From Thiotrichaceae bacterium (lineage in GTDB: Bacteria; Pseudomonadota; Gammaproteobacteria; Thiotrichales; Thiotrichaceae), in assembly GCA_015486375.1 (NCBI GenBank), contig WFRR01000099.1:1-56559 (forward strand): a DNA stretch of 56,559 nt. The letters run 5' to 3'. Below, piece after piece: positions 1-9,312 of this stretch (position 1 is its first letter; each line of letters begins with the position of its first letter). The position numbers and the translations under genes were made by a program. The notes under the pieces were generated by a model. That model had not been told where the DNA came from. It did no database searches and saw only the letters and a list, made by a program, of their open reading frames with translations.

Positions 1-2
1 CA

Positions 3-476
3 CTATTAACTGCTAACGAAGATAATAAAAAAGAAGTAAAACCCAATTTAGATGGAATAGAATTACCCAACAATTATAAAGACTGGGGTGTTATATCCGC
101 TTCCCATAGAACTGATAACAAAAGCATGAGAATCATTATTGGCAATAATGTTGCAATAAAAGCGGCTAGATCCAATGAAACAAACCCATGGCCTGATGGC
201 ACAATATTAGGCAAACTCGTTTGGAAAGAAAAATCTGAAGAAAATTGGCCTACTGCCATAGCTCCCAATGCTGATGATTTTATTCATGCTGAATTTATGT
301 TTAAAGATACAAAAAAGTTTAAAGATAATGGAACAAACTGGGGCTGGGCACGCTGGCTGGGACAAGAACAAAAGCCATATGGTGATGATAAAGACTTAAA
401 TCAGTCTTGTATTGCTTGTCACACTCCCGTAAAAGGAAGAGACTGGGTCTTTACTACACCCATTAAATTACCTTAG
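3..476 (+). CDS. cytochrome P460 family protein, 5'-truncated
   Basis: This reading frame is open from the first bases of the window to a TAG at 474-476, so only the C-terminal part (about 157 residues) is present and the true start lies upstream. It ends with a CIACH c-type haem motif followed by a GRDWVF segment. Upstream are the YKDW and GTILGK-type motifs typical of the cytochrome P460 domain. Family members are periplasmic c-type haem proteins with a lysine-haem crosslink. Some oxidise hydroxylamine or bind NO, and others have unknown substrates. The signal peptide would be in the missing part. The function beyond haem binding is inferred from the family only. Confidence 0.82.
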   Translation, partial: LLTANEDNKKEVKPNLDGIELPNNYKDWGVISASHRTDNKSMRIIIGNNVAIKAARSNETNPWPDGTILGKLVWKEKSEENWPTAIAPNADDFIHAEFMFKDTKKFKDNGTNWGWARWLGQEQKPYGDDKDLNQSCIACHTPVKGRDWVFTTPIKLP

Positions 477-502
477 TTTTATACTTGCTCGAGAAAGTGT
501 AT

Positions 503-675
503 TTAAAACACTTTCTCTAAATTTTTAACTTGGGCATTGACTTTGACTTTTCCACGTAAGCTAAAACGGTTGAGGCGTTTGTGAATAGTAATATTGCCAA
601 ACACGGGTTCAACGACCCACATTCGATGGCTATAGATGCACTGCTCTGCATCGGTATCAATGCGTTTTTTATCTA
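503..675 (-). pseudogene. IS1182-like transposase, C-terminal remnant
   Basis: The minus-strand translation contains RMWVVEPVFGNI, LNRFSLRG and KVNAQ, the conserved end of IS1182-type DDE transposases (the VEPVFG glutamate is the last catalytic residue). Only about 55 recognisable residues remain, and no catalytic aspartates lie upstream. After VNAQ the text runs directly into VKNLEKVF. The family normally has a few extra residues there (WQLYC-like) before a V-H-N-L segment, so a small internal deletion is likely. The fragment abuts the 3' end of the methyltransferase gene. It is a dead insertion-sequence tail. Confidence 0.72.
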
Positions 676-1295
676 AAAATAACCCTTTGATATAAAGTAT
701 AAATATACGGCTTTTCATCACCTTGAGGATTAATGTAAACATGCTCAAAATGGGAAATTAGTTTAAATGTTTCTCCTAATTTTTTTGATAATTCTTCTTC
801 ACCATATTGATGTATAGGTAAACCCGCACATTTTGTCACCCCTTTTTTTGAAAATTCAGCGAAAATCACGTAACCATTGGGAGCTAAATATTTTTTTAAA
901 TTTTCAAAGTATCCTTTAATATTTTCCTCCTCTGTTAAAAAATGTAAAACGGCTCTATCTAACCAAATATCAATGGGTGCTATTTTTTTATAAAAAGGTT
1001 GAGATATATCTTGGCAAAGCCAATCTATTTTTTCTTCAGAAGTACCTAACCTCGCCTTTACTTTATTAATTGCCTCTAGACTTATATCATTAACAATTAA
1101 TGGTATTTTTTTAGAGTGTAAAATATTAATTAAAGAAGAAGTCCCCGCCCCTGATATAAATATTGTGGATTTTTCCCACTTCTCAATTTTACCTAACAAA
1201 GTCAATGTTTCTGTTAGATCTTTTTCATACCAACCAAGCGATGAATCTTCAGAGTTTGAAAATATTGAATCCCAATGCTTATTTTTTGTTTTCAT
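669..1295 (-). CDS. class I SAM-dependent methyltransferase
   Basis: A 208-residue protein with a Rossmann-type methyltransferase fold. The SAM-binding loop is ISGAGTSSL near residues 47-55, an acidic strand end follows in VNDISLEA, and DIWLDRAVLHFL matches the motif of a conserved gammaproteobacterial methyltransferase family. The C-terminal CAGLPIHQYG also fits that family. The substrate is unknown. The gene overlaps the end of the upstream tlpA-like gene by 17 nt, so the two are probably cotranslated. Its stop codon lies at the edge of the transposase remnant, yet the length looks normal, so the insertion seems not to have truncated it. Assignment to methyltransferases is firm, the role open. 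Confidence 0.78.
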   Translation of the reverse strand: MKTKNKHWDSIFSNSEDSSLGWYEKDLTETLTLLGKIEKWEKSTIFISGAGTSSLINILHSKKIPLIVNDISLEAINKVKARLGTSEEKIDWLCQDISQPFYKKIAPIDIWLDRAVLHFLTEEENIKGYFENLKKYLAPNGYVIFAEFSKKGVTKCAGLPIHQYGEEELSKKLGETFKLISHFEHVYINPQGDEKPYIYTLYQRVIFR

Positions 1296-1851
1296 CTTTA
1301 TTTAGCCCATTTAAATGACTAACTCTTTTTAAAATATCAGGATGATCAAACTCACGTCCACCTATTGCTTTATAAACAATCTTTCCCTTAGGGTTAACAA
1401 TATAGGTCGTTGGCAAACCAATGACTTTCCATTGCTCCATTGCAAGAGAATCTTTATCAAATAGGATAGGAAACGTAGGGGAAGGCTCAATGGAATTGAT
1501 AAATGAAAATACCGTTTCAATATCTTCCCCAATATTTACCGCTAAAACAACCACATTGTTATCTTTTGTTTCTAGGTGTAATTTTTCTAATGATGTCATT
1601 TCTCGACGACAAGGTGGACACCATGTTGCCCAAAAATTAATAACAATGGTTTTACCTTTCAGTGATTTAATATCGATTAGCTCCTCATCCATATTTTCCA
1701 ATCTTAAGGAGGCTGCGACTATTGGAGGGGCTATTGTGGTAAGGCTGTGTGTGAGAGGCGGTTGATCTGACGCTTCGACATGAAACGTAAATATTGCGAA
1801 TAATAGTACAATACTACCAAGGTATAACTTAATCTGTTGCTTGTTTAGCAC
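1279..1851 (-). CDS. TlpA/ResA-like periplasmic thioredoxin
   Basis: A 190-residue protein with an N-terminal hydrophobic signal or anchor (about residues 8-27) and a thioredoxin fold of the TlpA/AhpC-TSA type. The redox site is WATWCPPCRRE around residues 73-83, and the cis-proline segment is GLPTTYIV. Such proteins reduce periplasmic disulfides, often for cytochrome c maturation or metal-centre assembly. The start is GTG at 1849-1851 with a strong AGGAGG ribosome site 6 nt upstream. The gene overlaps both neighbours, 23 nt with the upstream secreted protein gene and 17 nt with the methyltransferase, which implies one transcript. The client protein is unknown. Confidence 0.85.
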   Translation of the reverse strand: MLNKQQIKLYLGSIVLLFAIFTFHVEASDQPPLTHSLTTIAPPIVAASLRLENMDEELIDIKSLKGKTIVINFWATWCPPCRREMTSLEKLHLETKDNNVVVLAVNIGEDIETVFSFINSIEPSPTFPILFDKDSLAMEQWKVIGLPTTYIVNPKGKIVYKAIGGREFDHPDILKRVSHLNGLNKDENKK

Positions 1852-2398
1852 AACGAACCTCCTTTAATTTTAGCTCATAAGGATTGCCCTTAATATCCCA
1901 GTCAATGGTTATATCAAATGTCGTTCCGATTGGCGTATTAATCGATAGCATTCCTTGATTCCAATCCCCGTTAGGATCATATTCTTGTTCTTCAGGAAGT
2001 TGAGAAAGACGAAAAGCAATTAAAGCGGGAGGTGAAACTTTTTTCTTTTTAAACAGGTTTAACCATTCAGAATTCTCTTGAATATTTTGTTCCTTGTCTT
2101 TATTTTTCACTGTCCAATTCTTACGAAGAAAATGAATTCGTCCTGATGCTTTATCATTACGCAAAACGGCTGTGTAAACACACGTTTCTGCATAGGATTT
2201 TATTTGATCTTTTGTAAAACCTCGACCAATATAAAAAGCCTTAACTTGATCAGGATATAACTGTTTTAGTGAAAAAGTGACACCCTTTTCAGTTTTTTCC
2301 CAGATTGTAGGATCAGTGCTACTTTTCTTTTCCTCCGCAATACAGGGTGTCAATAGTAGAGTGAAAATAATTAATGTTAATAATTTGATTTGATTCAT
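1829..2398 (-). CDS. secreted protein of unknown function
   Basis: I do not recognise this 189-residue protein. It begins with a clear signal peptide (MNQIKLLTLIIFTLLLTPCIA), probably cleaved before EEKK. The mature part has two widely spaced cysteines, one in ETCVYT and one in VRCAKQ near the C-terminus, suggesting a disulfide. That fits the overlapping downstream TlpA-like thioredoxin gene. The rest is polar with a YIGRGF segment and a β-rich C-terminal half. It is the first gene of the overlapping three-gene group. It may be a substrate or partner of the thioredoxin, which is inference from context. Confidence 0.6.
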   Translation of the reverse strand: MNQIKLLTLIIFTLLLTPCIAEEKKSSTDPTIWEKTEKGVTFSLKQLYPDQVKAFYIGRGFTKDQIKSYAETCVYTAVLRNDKASGRIHFLRKNWTVKNKDKEQNIQENSEWLNLFKKKKVSPPALIAFRLSQLPEEQEYDPNGDWNQGMLSINTPIGTTFDITIDWDIKGNPYELKLKEVRCAKQATD

Positions 2399-2486
2399 AT
2401 CCTTGATTATTTCATAAAAATGGCTAGACGCTGAATTTTATAGATGGCAATCATATTTTCATGTGACTTTGCGGGAGGTACTTGAG

Positions 2487-2606
2487 TCTTCTGCCATCAC
2501 TTGGGTTTCCCAAAAACCCAATCCATGTCACTCACTGCCGTTGTTAGCCCTGACTTGGGGCATCTTCTGCCATCAGTCAGGGAGCTTAATGCCCCAAGTG
2601 ATGGCA
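2487..2606. repeat. nested inverted repeats upstream of a broken rep-like gene
   Basis: This 120-bp stretch holds several nested repeats. An outer 14-bp inverted pair (TGCCATCACTTGGG at 2492-2505 and its complement at 2593-2606) encloses two 10- and 8-bp pairs: 2554-2563 with 2589-2598, and 2548-2555 with 2575-2582. A small hairpin sits at 2501-2521. A 13-bp direct repeat (TCTTCTGCCATCA) occurs at 2487-2499 and 2563-2575. The block ends 25 bp before the rep-like pseudogene. An origin or regulatory site of a decayed replicon is the simplest reading, but this is inferred. Confidence 0.6.
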
Positions 2607-2631
2607 CACAGTAACAATAAAGGATTGATTT

Positions 2632-3260
2632 ATGTCTGCGACATCATACGCACCTGCTTGTCCGTCTGCAAAAAATGCAGCGACAATCCCGCTTGCCTTG
2701 GGTATCAAACTCGGCTTTATCAAAGATAATCGCTTCCTCTTCGACCACGAACACTCCAAAATTATCTACGATCGCTGTTTAGATCATATTTCTACCTGTC
2801 AACTATCTGCACGCTGTTTACGTGTTCTCAATACTATTTTGCGTCAAATCGTCGGTTTCGGCAAACTTGAAGATAATGCCACCACGACCCGTTTAGAACA
2901 ACTCACTAAAATTCGCCACGATCATATCGGCAATGCACTGCATTATTTATCTAAACGTAATATTATTAAATGGCGTAAAGGCGGTAAATATAACAATTAT
3001 TTATCGCTTAATTACGATTTCGCCTCATGGGGTGAACGTAACCCTGATAAACAAAATCCCAATACTCTGAACAAGCCATAACAGCGTTAAAACAACAATC
3101 TGAAAAAATACAATTAGAAAACAGCCGTTTACATGAAAAACAGATTGAAGCACAGTTTCAAAATTAAGCGCCTAGTGCAGTTAGTGAACATTATTTATTG
3201 AACAATACAGACACTACTCAAGATTTTGAGACAATGGATTATCCTTCAAAAAGTGAATAA
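2632..3260 (+). pseudogene. replication-protein-like gene (phage Rep O type), frameshifted
   Basis: The first 149 codons run to a stop at 3079-3081. They contain a winged-helix-like region (LRVLNTILRQIVGFGK, then LTKIRHDHIGNALHYL and RNIIKWRKGG) resembling the N-terminal DNA-binding part of phage/plasmid replication proteins of the RepO type. Near 3068 the frame changes. Reading on in the +2 frame gives a plausible continuation with a coiled-coil stretch (EQAITALKQQSEKIQLENSR) up to TAA at 3165-3167. Beyond that stop another 30 codons stay open to 3258-3260. A single-base loss plus a nonsense change would explain this, although the stop at 3165 could be the natural end. A 20-codon ORF follows at 3272-3334, of doubtful significance. 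Confidence 0.55.
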
Positions 3261-3368
3261 GGCATTTATCCATGATTGAAGAACCTCCAAAAGTCAAAAA
3301 ATGCTCATCTTTTATTGAAGGATTCGCGCGATAAAAAAATGGATAAAACACATTATTAAGTACATTGA

Positions 3369-5198
3369 TTACCAGCCCAGTTTTTCAGCCAAGCCACTTT
3401 GTCGTTTGATGGTTTTATTACAGGCTTGTATAAAACTATGCTCATCACCTGCGAGCATTAACTGCTGTTTTGCACGGGTGACCCCTGTATAAATAAGCTC
3501 TTTACTCAAGACTCGATGGTTTTCCAAGGGTAAAATTAATAATAAATTCTTAAATTCAGATCCCTGACTTTTATGAATCGTCAGTGCAAAAGCGGTTTCA
3601 TGTTCAGGTAGTTGTCGAATCGGTAATTTTCGTAGTGTGCCTGTTAAACTTGGAAAATAAGCATAAAGACGCTGTGATTCTGGTTCTTTCCAGACTAAAC
3701 CAATATCACCATTAAATAAATCCAATTCATAATCATTGCGAGTAATCATAATTGGTTTACCCTGAAATTCATCATAAGACTGAATTAATCCGCGTTGATA
3801 TAACAATTGAATCATTTGTTGATTAATATTCTCAACTCCAAATTCTCCAGCGCGTAATGCGGTTAAAATACGAAATTGTTCAAATACTGGTAGTGCATCC
3901 TCTACCTTAGCGCAGTTTAGGTAGTGACTGTACTGTTCAACCGCCCAATCTAAACTATCAAGGTGTAATGTTTCATTTTGATGATTTAACCAACGCACAT
4001 CACGGTATTGATCACTTTGAAAAACTTGTTGAAAGGCGGCTTTTCCTTGTTTTAAATTAATCATTTTCGCAGCTTGACCAATGCCACTTTGATCATCAAA
4101 ACGATAGCTTTTACGCAATAAAGCAATACCCGATGCGACCTTAGGCAATGCAATCGGGCTAATGGGAATCACGCCTGTTTCAACAATCCCTATCTGTTGT
4201 AATTGATCAATAAAATCAGCTTGATAATAATGCGCTTTCTGCTGTCCTGTTATATCACTCAATACACTCCCTGCTTCCACCGAAGCCAATTGGTCTTTAT
4301 CACCCAATAAAATAATACGAGCATGGCTTGGAATGGCTTCTAATAATCGACTCATTAACGGTAAATCAACCATAGAGGCTTCATCAATAATTAATACATC
4401 CAGTGGACGCTGGTGATGACGGTGATAACGAAACCCTTGTGGTGAATAACCCAATAGACGGTGAATTGTTTTTGCCGATTCTGGAATCAGCGTTTTCTCA
4501 GCTGCATTTAATTGATAAAGCTTTGACTCTTGTTTTCCAATCCGAATTGACTCTGCTAAACGCGCAGCCGCCTTACCCGTAGGGGCAACCATTTCTATTT
4601 TTATCGCTGCATCTTGGGCAAGTAATAAACTTAAAATACGAATAACCGTCGAAGTCTTGCCTGTTCCCGGTCCACCTGAAATCACCACAAAATGATTTAA
4701 TAATGCAGTCACTGCGGCAACGGCTTGCCAATCAATTTCTGAAAAGTGTTTTGATGTTTGACTCGGAAATAAACGCTGTAAACCCTGTTTCAATACCGTG
4801 ATATTGAGTGCTGTATTGGCTATCAATAAACGTTGCTGAATGGTATGGGCAAGCTGTGTTTCAAATTGCCAGTACTTGCCTAAATAAAGACGCTGCTTTT
4901 CAATAATTAAAGGGGCAGGAAATTGATTAGAAACCCAAGGATGCTGTTTTAGTGCATCCAGCCATTCTGTAAAAACAGGCGTTTGAATACCTGTAAAATC
5001 TTCACTTGTAAATAATAAACGAGCTGAATAATTCTGTAAATCAATACAAACATGCCCCTGCTGATGTTGCCAACTCACTAATGCGGCTGCCAGCGTAACA
5101 GCATCATTACTGTGTTTTTTATTAATATAACGCGCAAAGTGATAGGCAATCGGGGATAAAAACCCGTTTTGCATTAATTTTTTTAGACGAGGTAACAT
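3369..5198 (-). CDS. recD: exodeoxyribonuclease V alpha subunit RecD
   Basis: A 609-residue RecD, the 5'-3' helicase motor of RecBCD, which processes double-strand breaks and degrades linear foreign DNA. Visible are the Walker A GGPGTGKTST, the DEAS Walker B (VLIIDEASMVD), the LLGDKDQLASVEAG motif III, and a C-terminal ALTIHKSQGSEF with YTGVTRAKQQL. Length matches the family. It is the last gene of a nadE-tmcA-recD run, 66 bp after tmcA, and not beside recB or recC, which must lie elsewhere. Start is ATG at 5198. Confidence 0.96.
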   Translation of the reverse strand: MLPRLKKLMQNGFLSPIAYHFARYINKKHSNDAVTLAAALVSWQHQQGHVCIDLQNYSARLLFTSEDFTGIQTPVFTEWLDALKQHPWVSNQFPAPLIIEKQRLYLGKYWQFETQLAHTIQQRLLIANTALNITVLKQGLQRLFPSQTSKHFSEIDWQAVAAVTALLNHFVVISGGPGTGKTSTVIRILSLLLAQDAAIKIEMVAPTGKAAARLAESIRIGKQESKLYQLNAAEKTLIPESAKTIHRLLGYSPQGFRYHRHHQRPLDVLIIDEASMVDLPLMSRLLEAIPSHARIILLGDKDQLASVEAGSVLSDITGQQKAHYYQADFIDQLQQIGIVETGVIPISPIALPKVASGIALLRKSYRFDDQSGIGQAAKMINLKQGKAAFQQVFQSDQYRDVRWLNHQNETLHLDSLDWAVEQYSHYLNCAKVEDALPVFEQFRILTALRAGEFGVENINQQMIQLLYQRGLIQSYDEFQGKPIMITRNDYELDLFNGDIGLVWKEPESQRLYAYFPSLTGTLRKLPIRQLPEHETAFALTIHKSQGSEFKNLLLILPLENHRVLSKELIYTGVTRAKQQLMLAGDEHSFIQACNKTIKRQSGLAEKLGW

Positions 5199-5264
5199 AG
5201 ATATTGATCACACTGATTTTATTTGAATTTTAGGTTTTATAAATGACTTTTTCATTTCCTAAGC

Positions 5265-7472
5265 TCATTTATAGTTTGGCTGCTCTTGCATCAATTGTTT
5301 AACACTCTGTTTTAGTGCCTGTATCGCGGATTTTTTACCTGAAAATTGATACTGTTTTACAATCTGTGTCCACGCTTGTTTTTGTAAAATTTTAGCAATT
5401 AATAAATTTTGTTGTTCAACCGCTAAACTTGAAAATTCAGCTAGATTGATACTTTGAATCAACCATTCCCACAGACTGGCAATACAGCTTTCATACTCAC
5501 GATAGGTATTGATAAAGGCATCCAACTCTTGCCATTGCCATGTTTCTAAATAAATTGTTTCAGCATAGGTTTCATCAGATGCTTGAATTGTACTAATATT
5601 ACCTTGCAATAAAGGCACAATAATATGGGGTTCAAGCTGTGAAAGCGGTTCTGAGAGTAGATGTGGCAAAGTGATTTGAAACTGTTGTTGTGCGGATTGT
5701 AATAAACGCTCGCCCTCTTTAGATAAAGCCAATAGTGCCATTAGTGAATGTGTACCACTGCTCGCATCTCGACGTAAACCTAAGCGTACCGTAGTAAAGC
5801 CTTGTTTTTGCCAAAATTGAATCATATTTGCACTGGCTGCAAAACTCACACTGAGATAGTCTCGTTGATTCGCATTTTGAGATAGTGTATCGACAGGATG
5901 TTGCTGGGTTTTTTGAATAAATTGAATTAAGCGGGTTGCTAAACCTTCGCGTTGATATTCACTGTGGACGGCAATACGAATAATACGTTCTGAATGTAAA
6001 TGAAGAGCGTCTTTTAGTCCCGCATGAAAAGCAAGCGACTGGGGAATTAAATGTCCTTTTAATCGGCGTTGACCTGCATAAACTTGTTCAGCAAGCGTGT
6101 TATCAAAACCACCCTCATAGGCGGTGAGTGCAGTCGCAATCACCCTTTGCTGATATTCAATCACAAAAATAGACACATTGGGATGATCCAGCAAATAATA
6201 TAAATCAGCAGGTTTAGTTTGATAATGTGCGCTGACTAATAACCCAAAAATCTGTTGTAACTTGCCTTCATGGTAAACAAGACTATCTTGCTGAATTTGT
6301 CGTATGCTTAGATTTTCTATCTCTAAATCGGTTTCAAGTAAAATAGTAGGTATTGGGACTTGTTGTACATTCAGCAATAAAAGCTGATAAACAAATTTTT
6401 CGAGTAAATCGCCTTGTTTCCAACGAATAGGGGTATCTAAATGAATTGCATTCCATTCTGGGGTGTGTTGGTCTAATACTTTTTGAAAGCGAATTTCAAA
6501 GCCGCGTCCTGTGCCTTCATAACCATGTAATGTCGTCGAGAACACGATGCGGCTATAGTGCAATAGCAGTTGTATTAATAAAGGACTCGGAATCGCGGCG
6601 GCTTCATCAATCAATAATAACGCTAATTCAGGCTTTTTTTTCAATAGTTCATCAGGGGCAATAAATTTTAGCTGTTTTATATTTTCGGCATGTTTGAATA
6701 CACTATCGACCGCGCTTCGATTCGGAGCAGTAATATAAATAACTGCATTATTAGCTAATAATTTATTGGCAACTAATCGCTTAACCGTCATCCCTAATGC
6801 GGCTGATTTGCCTCTTCCTCGATCAGCACTAATTACTAATGGGCGACGACGATGCCCTTTAAGTACTTTGGTAATGGCGGTAACAGTTTTTTCTTGATCA
6901 TTCGTATGTCGATAAATAGGTTTTGTTACTGTTCCAAGTAGAGAAGTATTCGCGAGATATTGATTAATCGAAATCTTAGGAGGAGGTTTGTATTGATTCA
7001 AGAGTTGAATCGAAGGAGTGTTTTGGATGAGTCTTAAGAGTCGTTGTGAGGAAGGTTTAGCCGTTTCTAAATTAGATAGACTACGAGCAGAGAGTAATAA
7101 AATTAAGACTCCGCTTGAACATAATGTCCCTGCGACTGCACCAAAAGCATCAGGATAAAAATCATCAATGGCATCGTAGATAATAAATTTAAATTCGCGT
7201 CCTAATACGGCTTGTACTTTTTGATGACTTAAATAGCTAATCGCTAAGTCTTGAGGATATTTATGCGCTGTAGATGATACCCAACAATAAGGAATTTGCT
7301 GTTCTTGATCCACATATTGTTCAAACCGTGCTTGTGGATAATCTTTGAGGGGCTGGGTTAATTGGGTTTTATTAATATAATCTTCACATAAGGATTGCAG
7401 CCAAGCGATTAACCATTGTTCTGTTTTATCTCTATCTTCACTATAAACTAGGTAGCTTTGTCGTGTTTGCAT
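5265..7472 (-). CDS. tmcA: tRNA(Met) cytidine acetyltransferase TmcA
   Basis: A 735-residue TmcA, which forms N4-acetylcytidine at the wobble base of elongator tRNA-Met using acetyl-CoA and ATP. The N-terminal domain is followed by an RNA-helicase-like module with a P-loop variant SADRGRGKSAALG and a DEAA box (LLIDEAAAIP). A GNAT acetyltransferase domain follows (RIAVHSEYQREGLATRL), then a C-terminal tail. Its ATG overlaps the last base of the nadE stop codon (TAATG), indicating translational coupling. recD follows on the same strand. All family domains are present. Confidence 0.95.
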   Translation of the reverse strand: MQTRQSYLVYSEDRDKTEQWLIAWLQSLCEDYINKTQLTQPLKDYPQARFEQYVDQEQQIPYCWVSSTAHKYPQDLAISYLSHQKVQAVLGREFKFIIYDAIDDFYPDAFGAVAGTLCSSGVLILLLSARSLSNLETAKPSSQRLLRLIQNTPSIQLLNQYKPPPKISINQYLANTSLLGTVTKPIYRHTNDQEKTVTAITKVLKGHRRRPLVISADRGRGKSAALGMTVKRLVANKLLANNAVIYITAPNRSAVDSVFKHAENIKQLKFIAPDELLKKKPELALLLIDEAAAIPSPLLIQLLLHYSRIVFSTTLHGYEGTGRGFEIRFQKVLDQHTPEWNAIHLDTPIRWKQGDLLEKFVYQLLLLNVQQVPIPTILLETDLEIENLSIRQIQQDSLVYHEGKLQQIFGLLVSAHYQTKPADLYYLLDHPNVSIFVIEYQQRVIATALTAYEGGFDNTLAEQVYAGQRRLKGHLIPQSLAFHAGLKDALHLHSERIIRIAVHSEYQREGLATRLIQFIQKTQQHPVDTLSQNANQRDYLSVSFAASANMIQFWQKQGFTTVRLGLRRDASSGTHSLMALLALSKEGERLLQSAQQQFQITLPHLLSEPLSQLEPHIIVPLLQGNISTIQASDETYAETIYLETWQWQELDAFINTYREYESCIASLWEWLIQSINLAEFSSLAVEQQNLLIAKILQKQAWTQIVKQYQFSGKKSAIQALKQSVKQLMQEQPNYK

Positions 7473-9181
7473 TACAGATGCTTACGATAAGCAGAAGTAA
7501 TTGGATAACGACGATCTTTGCCAAAGGCACGTTGACTGATTCTTGCACCGGGTGCGGATTGATGACGTTTATGTTCATTTAATAAAACCATTTGTGTCAC
7601 GCGTTTCACCGTTTCTCGTTGATGCCCTACGGCAACAATATCCTCAATTGACTGAAATTGTTCAATAAAGCGTTGTAAAATATCGTCTAAAATACCATAC
7701 GGAGGTAAAGAATCTGCATCTTTTTGGTCAGGTGCAAGCTCAGCAGAAGGTTCTCGTTCAATCACCCGAAGAGGAATAACCTCTTTACCTAAACTATTAC
7801 GATAACGCGATAAGGAATAAACCCGCATTTTAAACACATCTTTTAAGGGTGCAAAGCCCCCTGCCATATCACCATATAAAGTCGCATAACCCACCGACAT
7901 TTCACTTTTATTCCCTGTTGCTAATAACATTTTTCCGAGCTTATTAGAAATCGCCATGAGCAGTACACCCCGACTCCGGGCTTGAATATTTTCTTCGGTT
8001 GTATCTGTTTGTAAGCCTGCAAAATCCTCAGATAACGCATCCATAAAGGTCTTAAATATCGGCTCAATTGAAATCTCTCGATAATTAACCCCCATTGTTT
8101 CTGCTTGCTGTTGAGCATCATAAACACTTATTTCGGCGGTATAACGAAATGGCATCATAACCGCTTCAACATTTTCAGCTCCTAGTGCATCGACCGCAAT
8201 CGCCAGTGTTAATGCGGAATCAATCCCTCCTGATAAGCCTAATAACGCACCTGAAAAACCATTTTTATGTACATAATCCCGTAAGGCGAGGACAAGGGCT
8301 TGATAGATAATTGCATCTTCAGCGTATTCATCATCGTCAGTAAAGTAATTTCTAGCTTGTAATAACTGTTTAGAATGATCTTGCTTAACTTTCTCTGTAA
8401 TGATATTGGCTGATATTGGCTGAGGCGGTAATGTTAGCTTGGCAGAGTAGATACCTGCCTCGAAGCGAGGCGCATATAATATACATTGACCTGCTTGATC
8501 ATAAATTAGTGACTCACCATCAAAGATTAGCTCATCTTGCCCCCCAACTAAATTGCTATAGATAATCGGACACGAAAATTGTTGGCTATACTGTTCTAGC
8601 AGTTGTTGACGCTGCTGTGATTTATATAAATGAAAAGGAGAGGCATTAATGACACAGAGTAGTTCTGCTCCAGCTTGAATGGTCGCTGTAACAGTGTCTT
8701 TATACCAAATATCCTCACAGACCAATAAGCCACATTTTACCCCTGCAATTTCAATAACACAGCTTTCTGATCCTGCTTGAAAATAGCGTTTTTCATCAAA
8801 GACACGATAATTAGGTAATTGTTGTTTATTGTATTCAGCAATGACTTTGCCATCTGCAAGGACAACCGCTTGATTGTATAGACCACTATTCTTTTGTGTT
8901 GCTGTGCCTAAAATAACGGTAATACCCCGCGCAGATTGGGCAATTTCTTGCAATTTATCCGCTATTTGTTCTAAAAAATGGGGACGTAATAATAAATCTT
9001 CAGGTGGATAACCACTAATAACCAATTCAGGAAAAACCAGTACATCCGCCTTGTATTGATCACGGGCAACTTGGATCGAATCAATGATTTGCTTAGTATT
9101 TGCGGATAAATCGCCCACACACACATTAATTTGTGCAATCGATATATTTAAGCTAGGGGGTGTTACGGCAGCATCACTCAT
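7472..9181 (-). CDS. nadE: glutamine-dependent NAD+ synthetase
   Basis: A 569-residue two-domain NAD synthetase that amidates nicotinic acid adenine dinucleotide using ammonia released from glutamine. The N-terminal nitrilase-like glutaminase domain (about 1-260) shows the catalytic triad environment: Glu in FPELVISGYP, Lys in EYNKQQLPNY and Cys in LLVCEDIW. The C-terminal synthetase domain has the PP-loop SGGIDSALT and the GNKSE and MAGGFAPLKDV signatures. The start is ATG at 9181. It heads an overlapping pair with tmcA. The region upstream (9182-9312) shows no gene. Confidence 0.96.
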   Translation of the reverse strand: MSDAAVTPPSLNISIAQINVCVGDLSANTKQIIDSIQVARDQYKADVLVFPELVISGYPPEDLLLRPHFLEQIADKLQEIAQSARGITVILGTATQKNSGLYNQAVVLADGKVIAEYNKQQLPNYRVFDEKRYFQAGSESCVIEIAGVKCGLLVCEDIWYKDTVTATIQAGAELLCVINASPFHLYKSQQRQQLLEQYSQQFSCPIIYSNLVGGQDELIFDGESLIYDQAGQCILYAPRFEAGIYSAKLTLPPQPISANIITEKVKQDHSKQLLQARNYFTDDDEYAEDAIIYQALVLALRDYVHKNGFSGALLGLSGGIDSALTLAIAVDALGAENVEAVMMPFRYTAEISVYDAQQQAETMGVNYREISIEPIFKTFMDALSEDFAGLQTDTTEENIQARSRGVLLMAISNKLGKMLLATGNKSEMSVGYATLYGDMAGGFAPLKDVFKMRVYSLSRYRNSLGKEVIPLRVIEREPSAELAPDQKDADSLPPYGILDDILQRFIEQFQSIEDIVAVGHQRETVKRVTQMVLLNEHKRHQSAPGARISQRAFGKDRRYPITSAYRKHL

Positions 9182-9312
9182 CTAAACAATCATCATCTTG
9201 AAAATGTAGAGGCTTATTTTAGCGGATATTAAAAGTATTGCAAAAACCCTACCTTATAAATATCCACAATTTTTTAGTTTGAATAAAAACTTTAGACGTT
9301 ACCGTCTAGCAT

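Noticed and set aside
2463-2729. 88-codon plus-strand ORF over the palindromes
   Set aside because: It is made of repeat-derived sequence and overlaps the rep-like gene in another frame.
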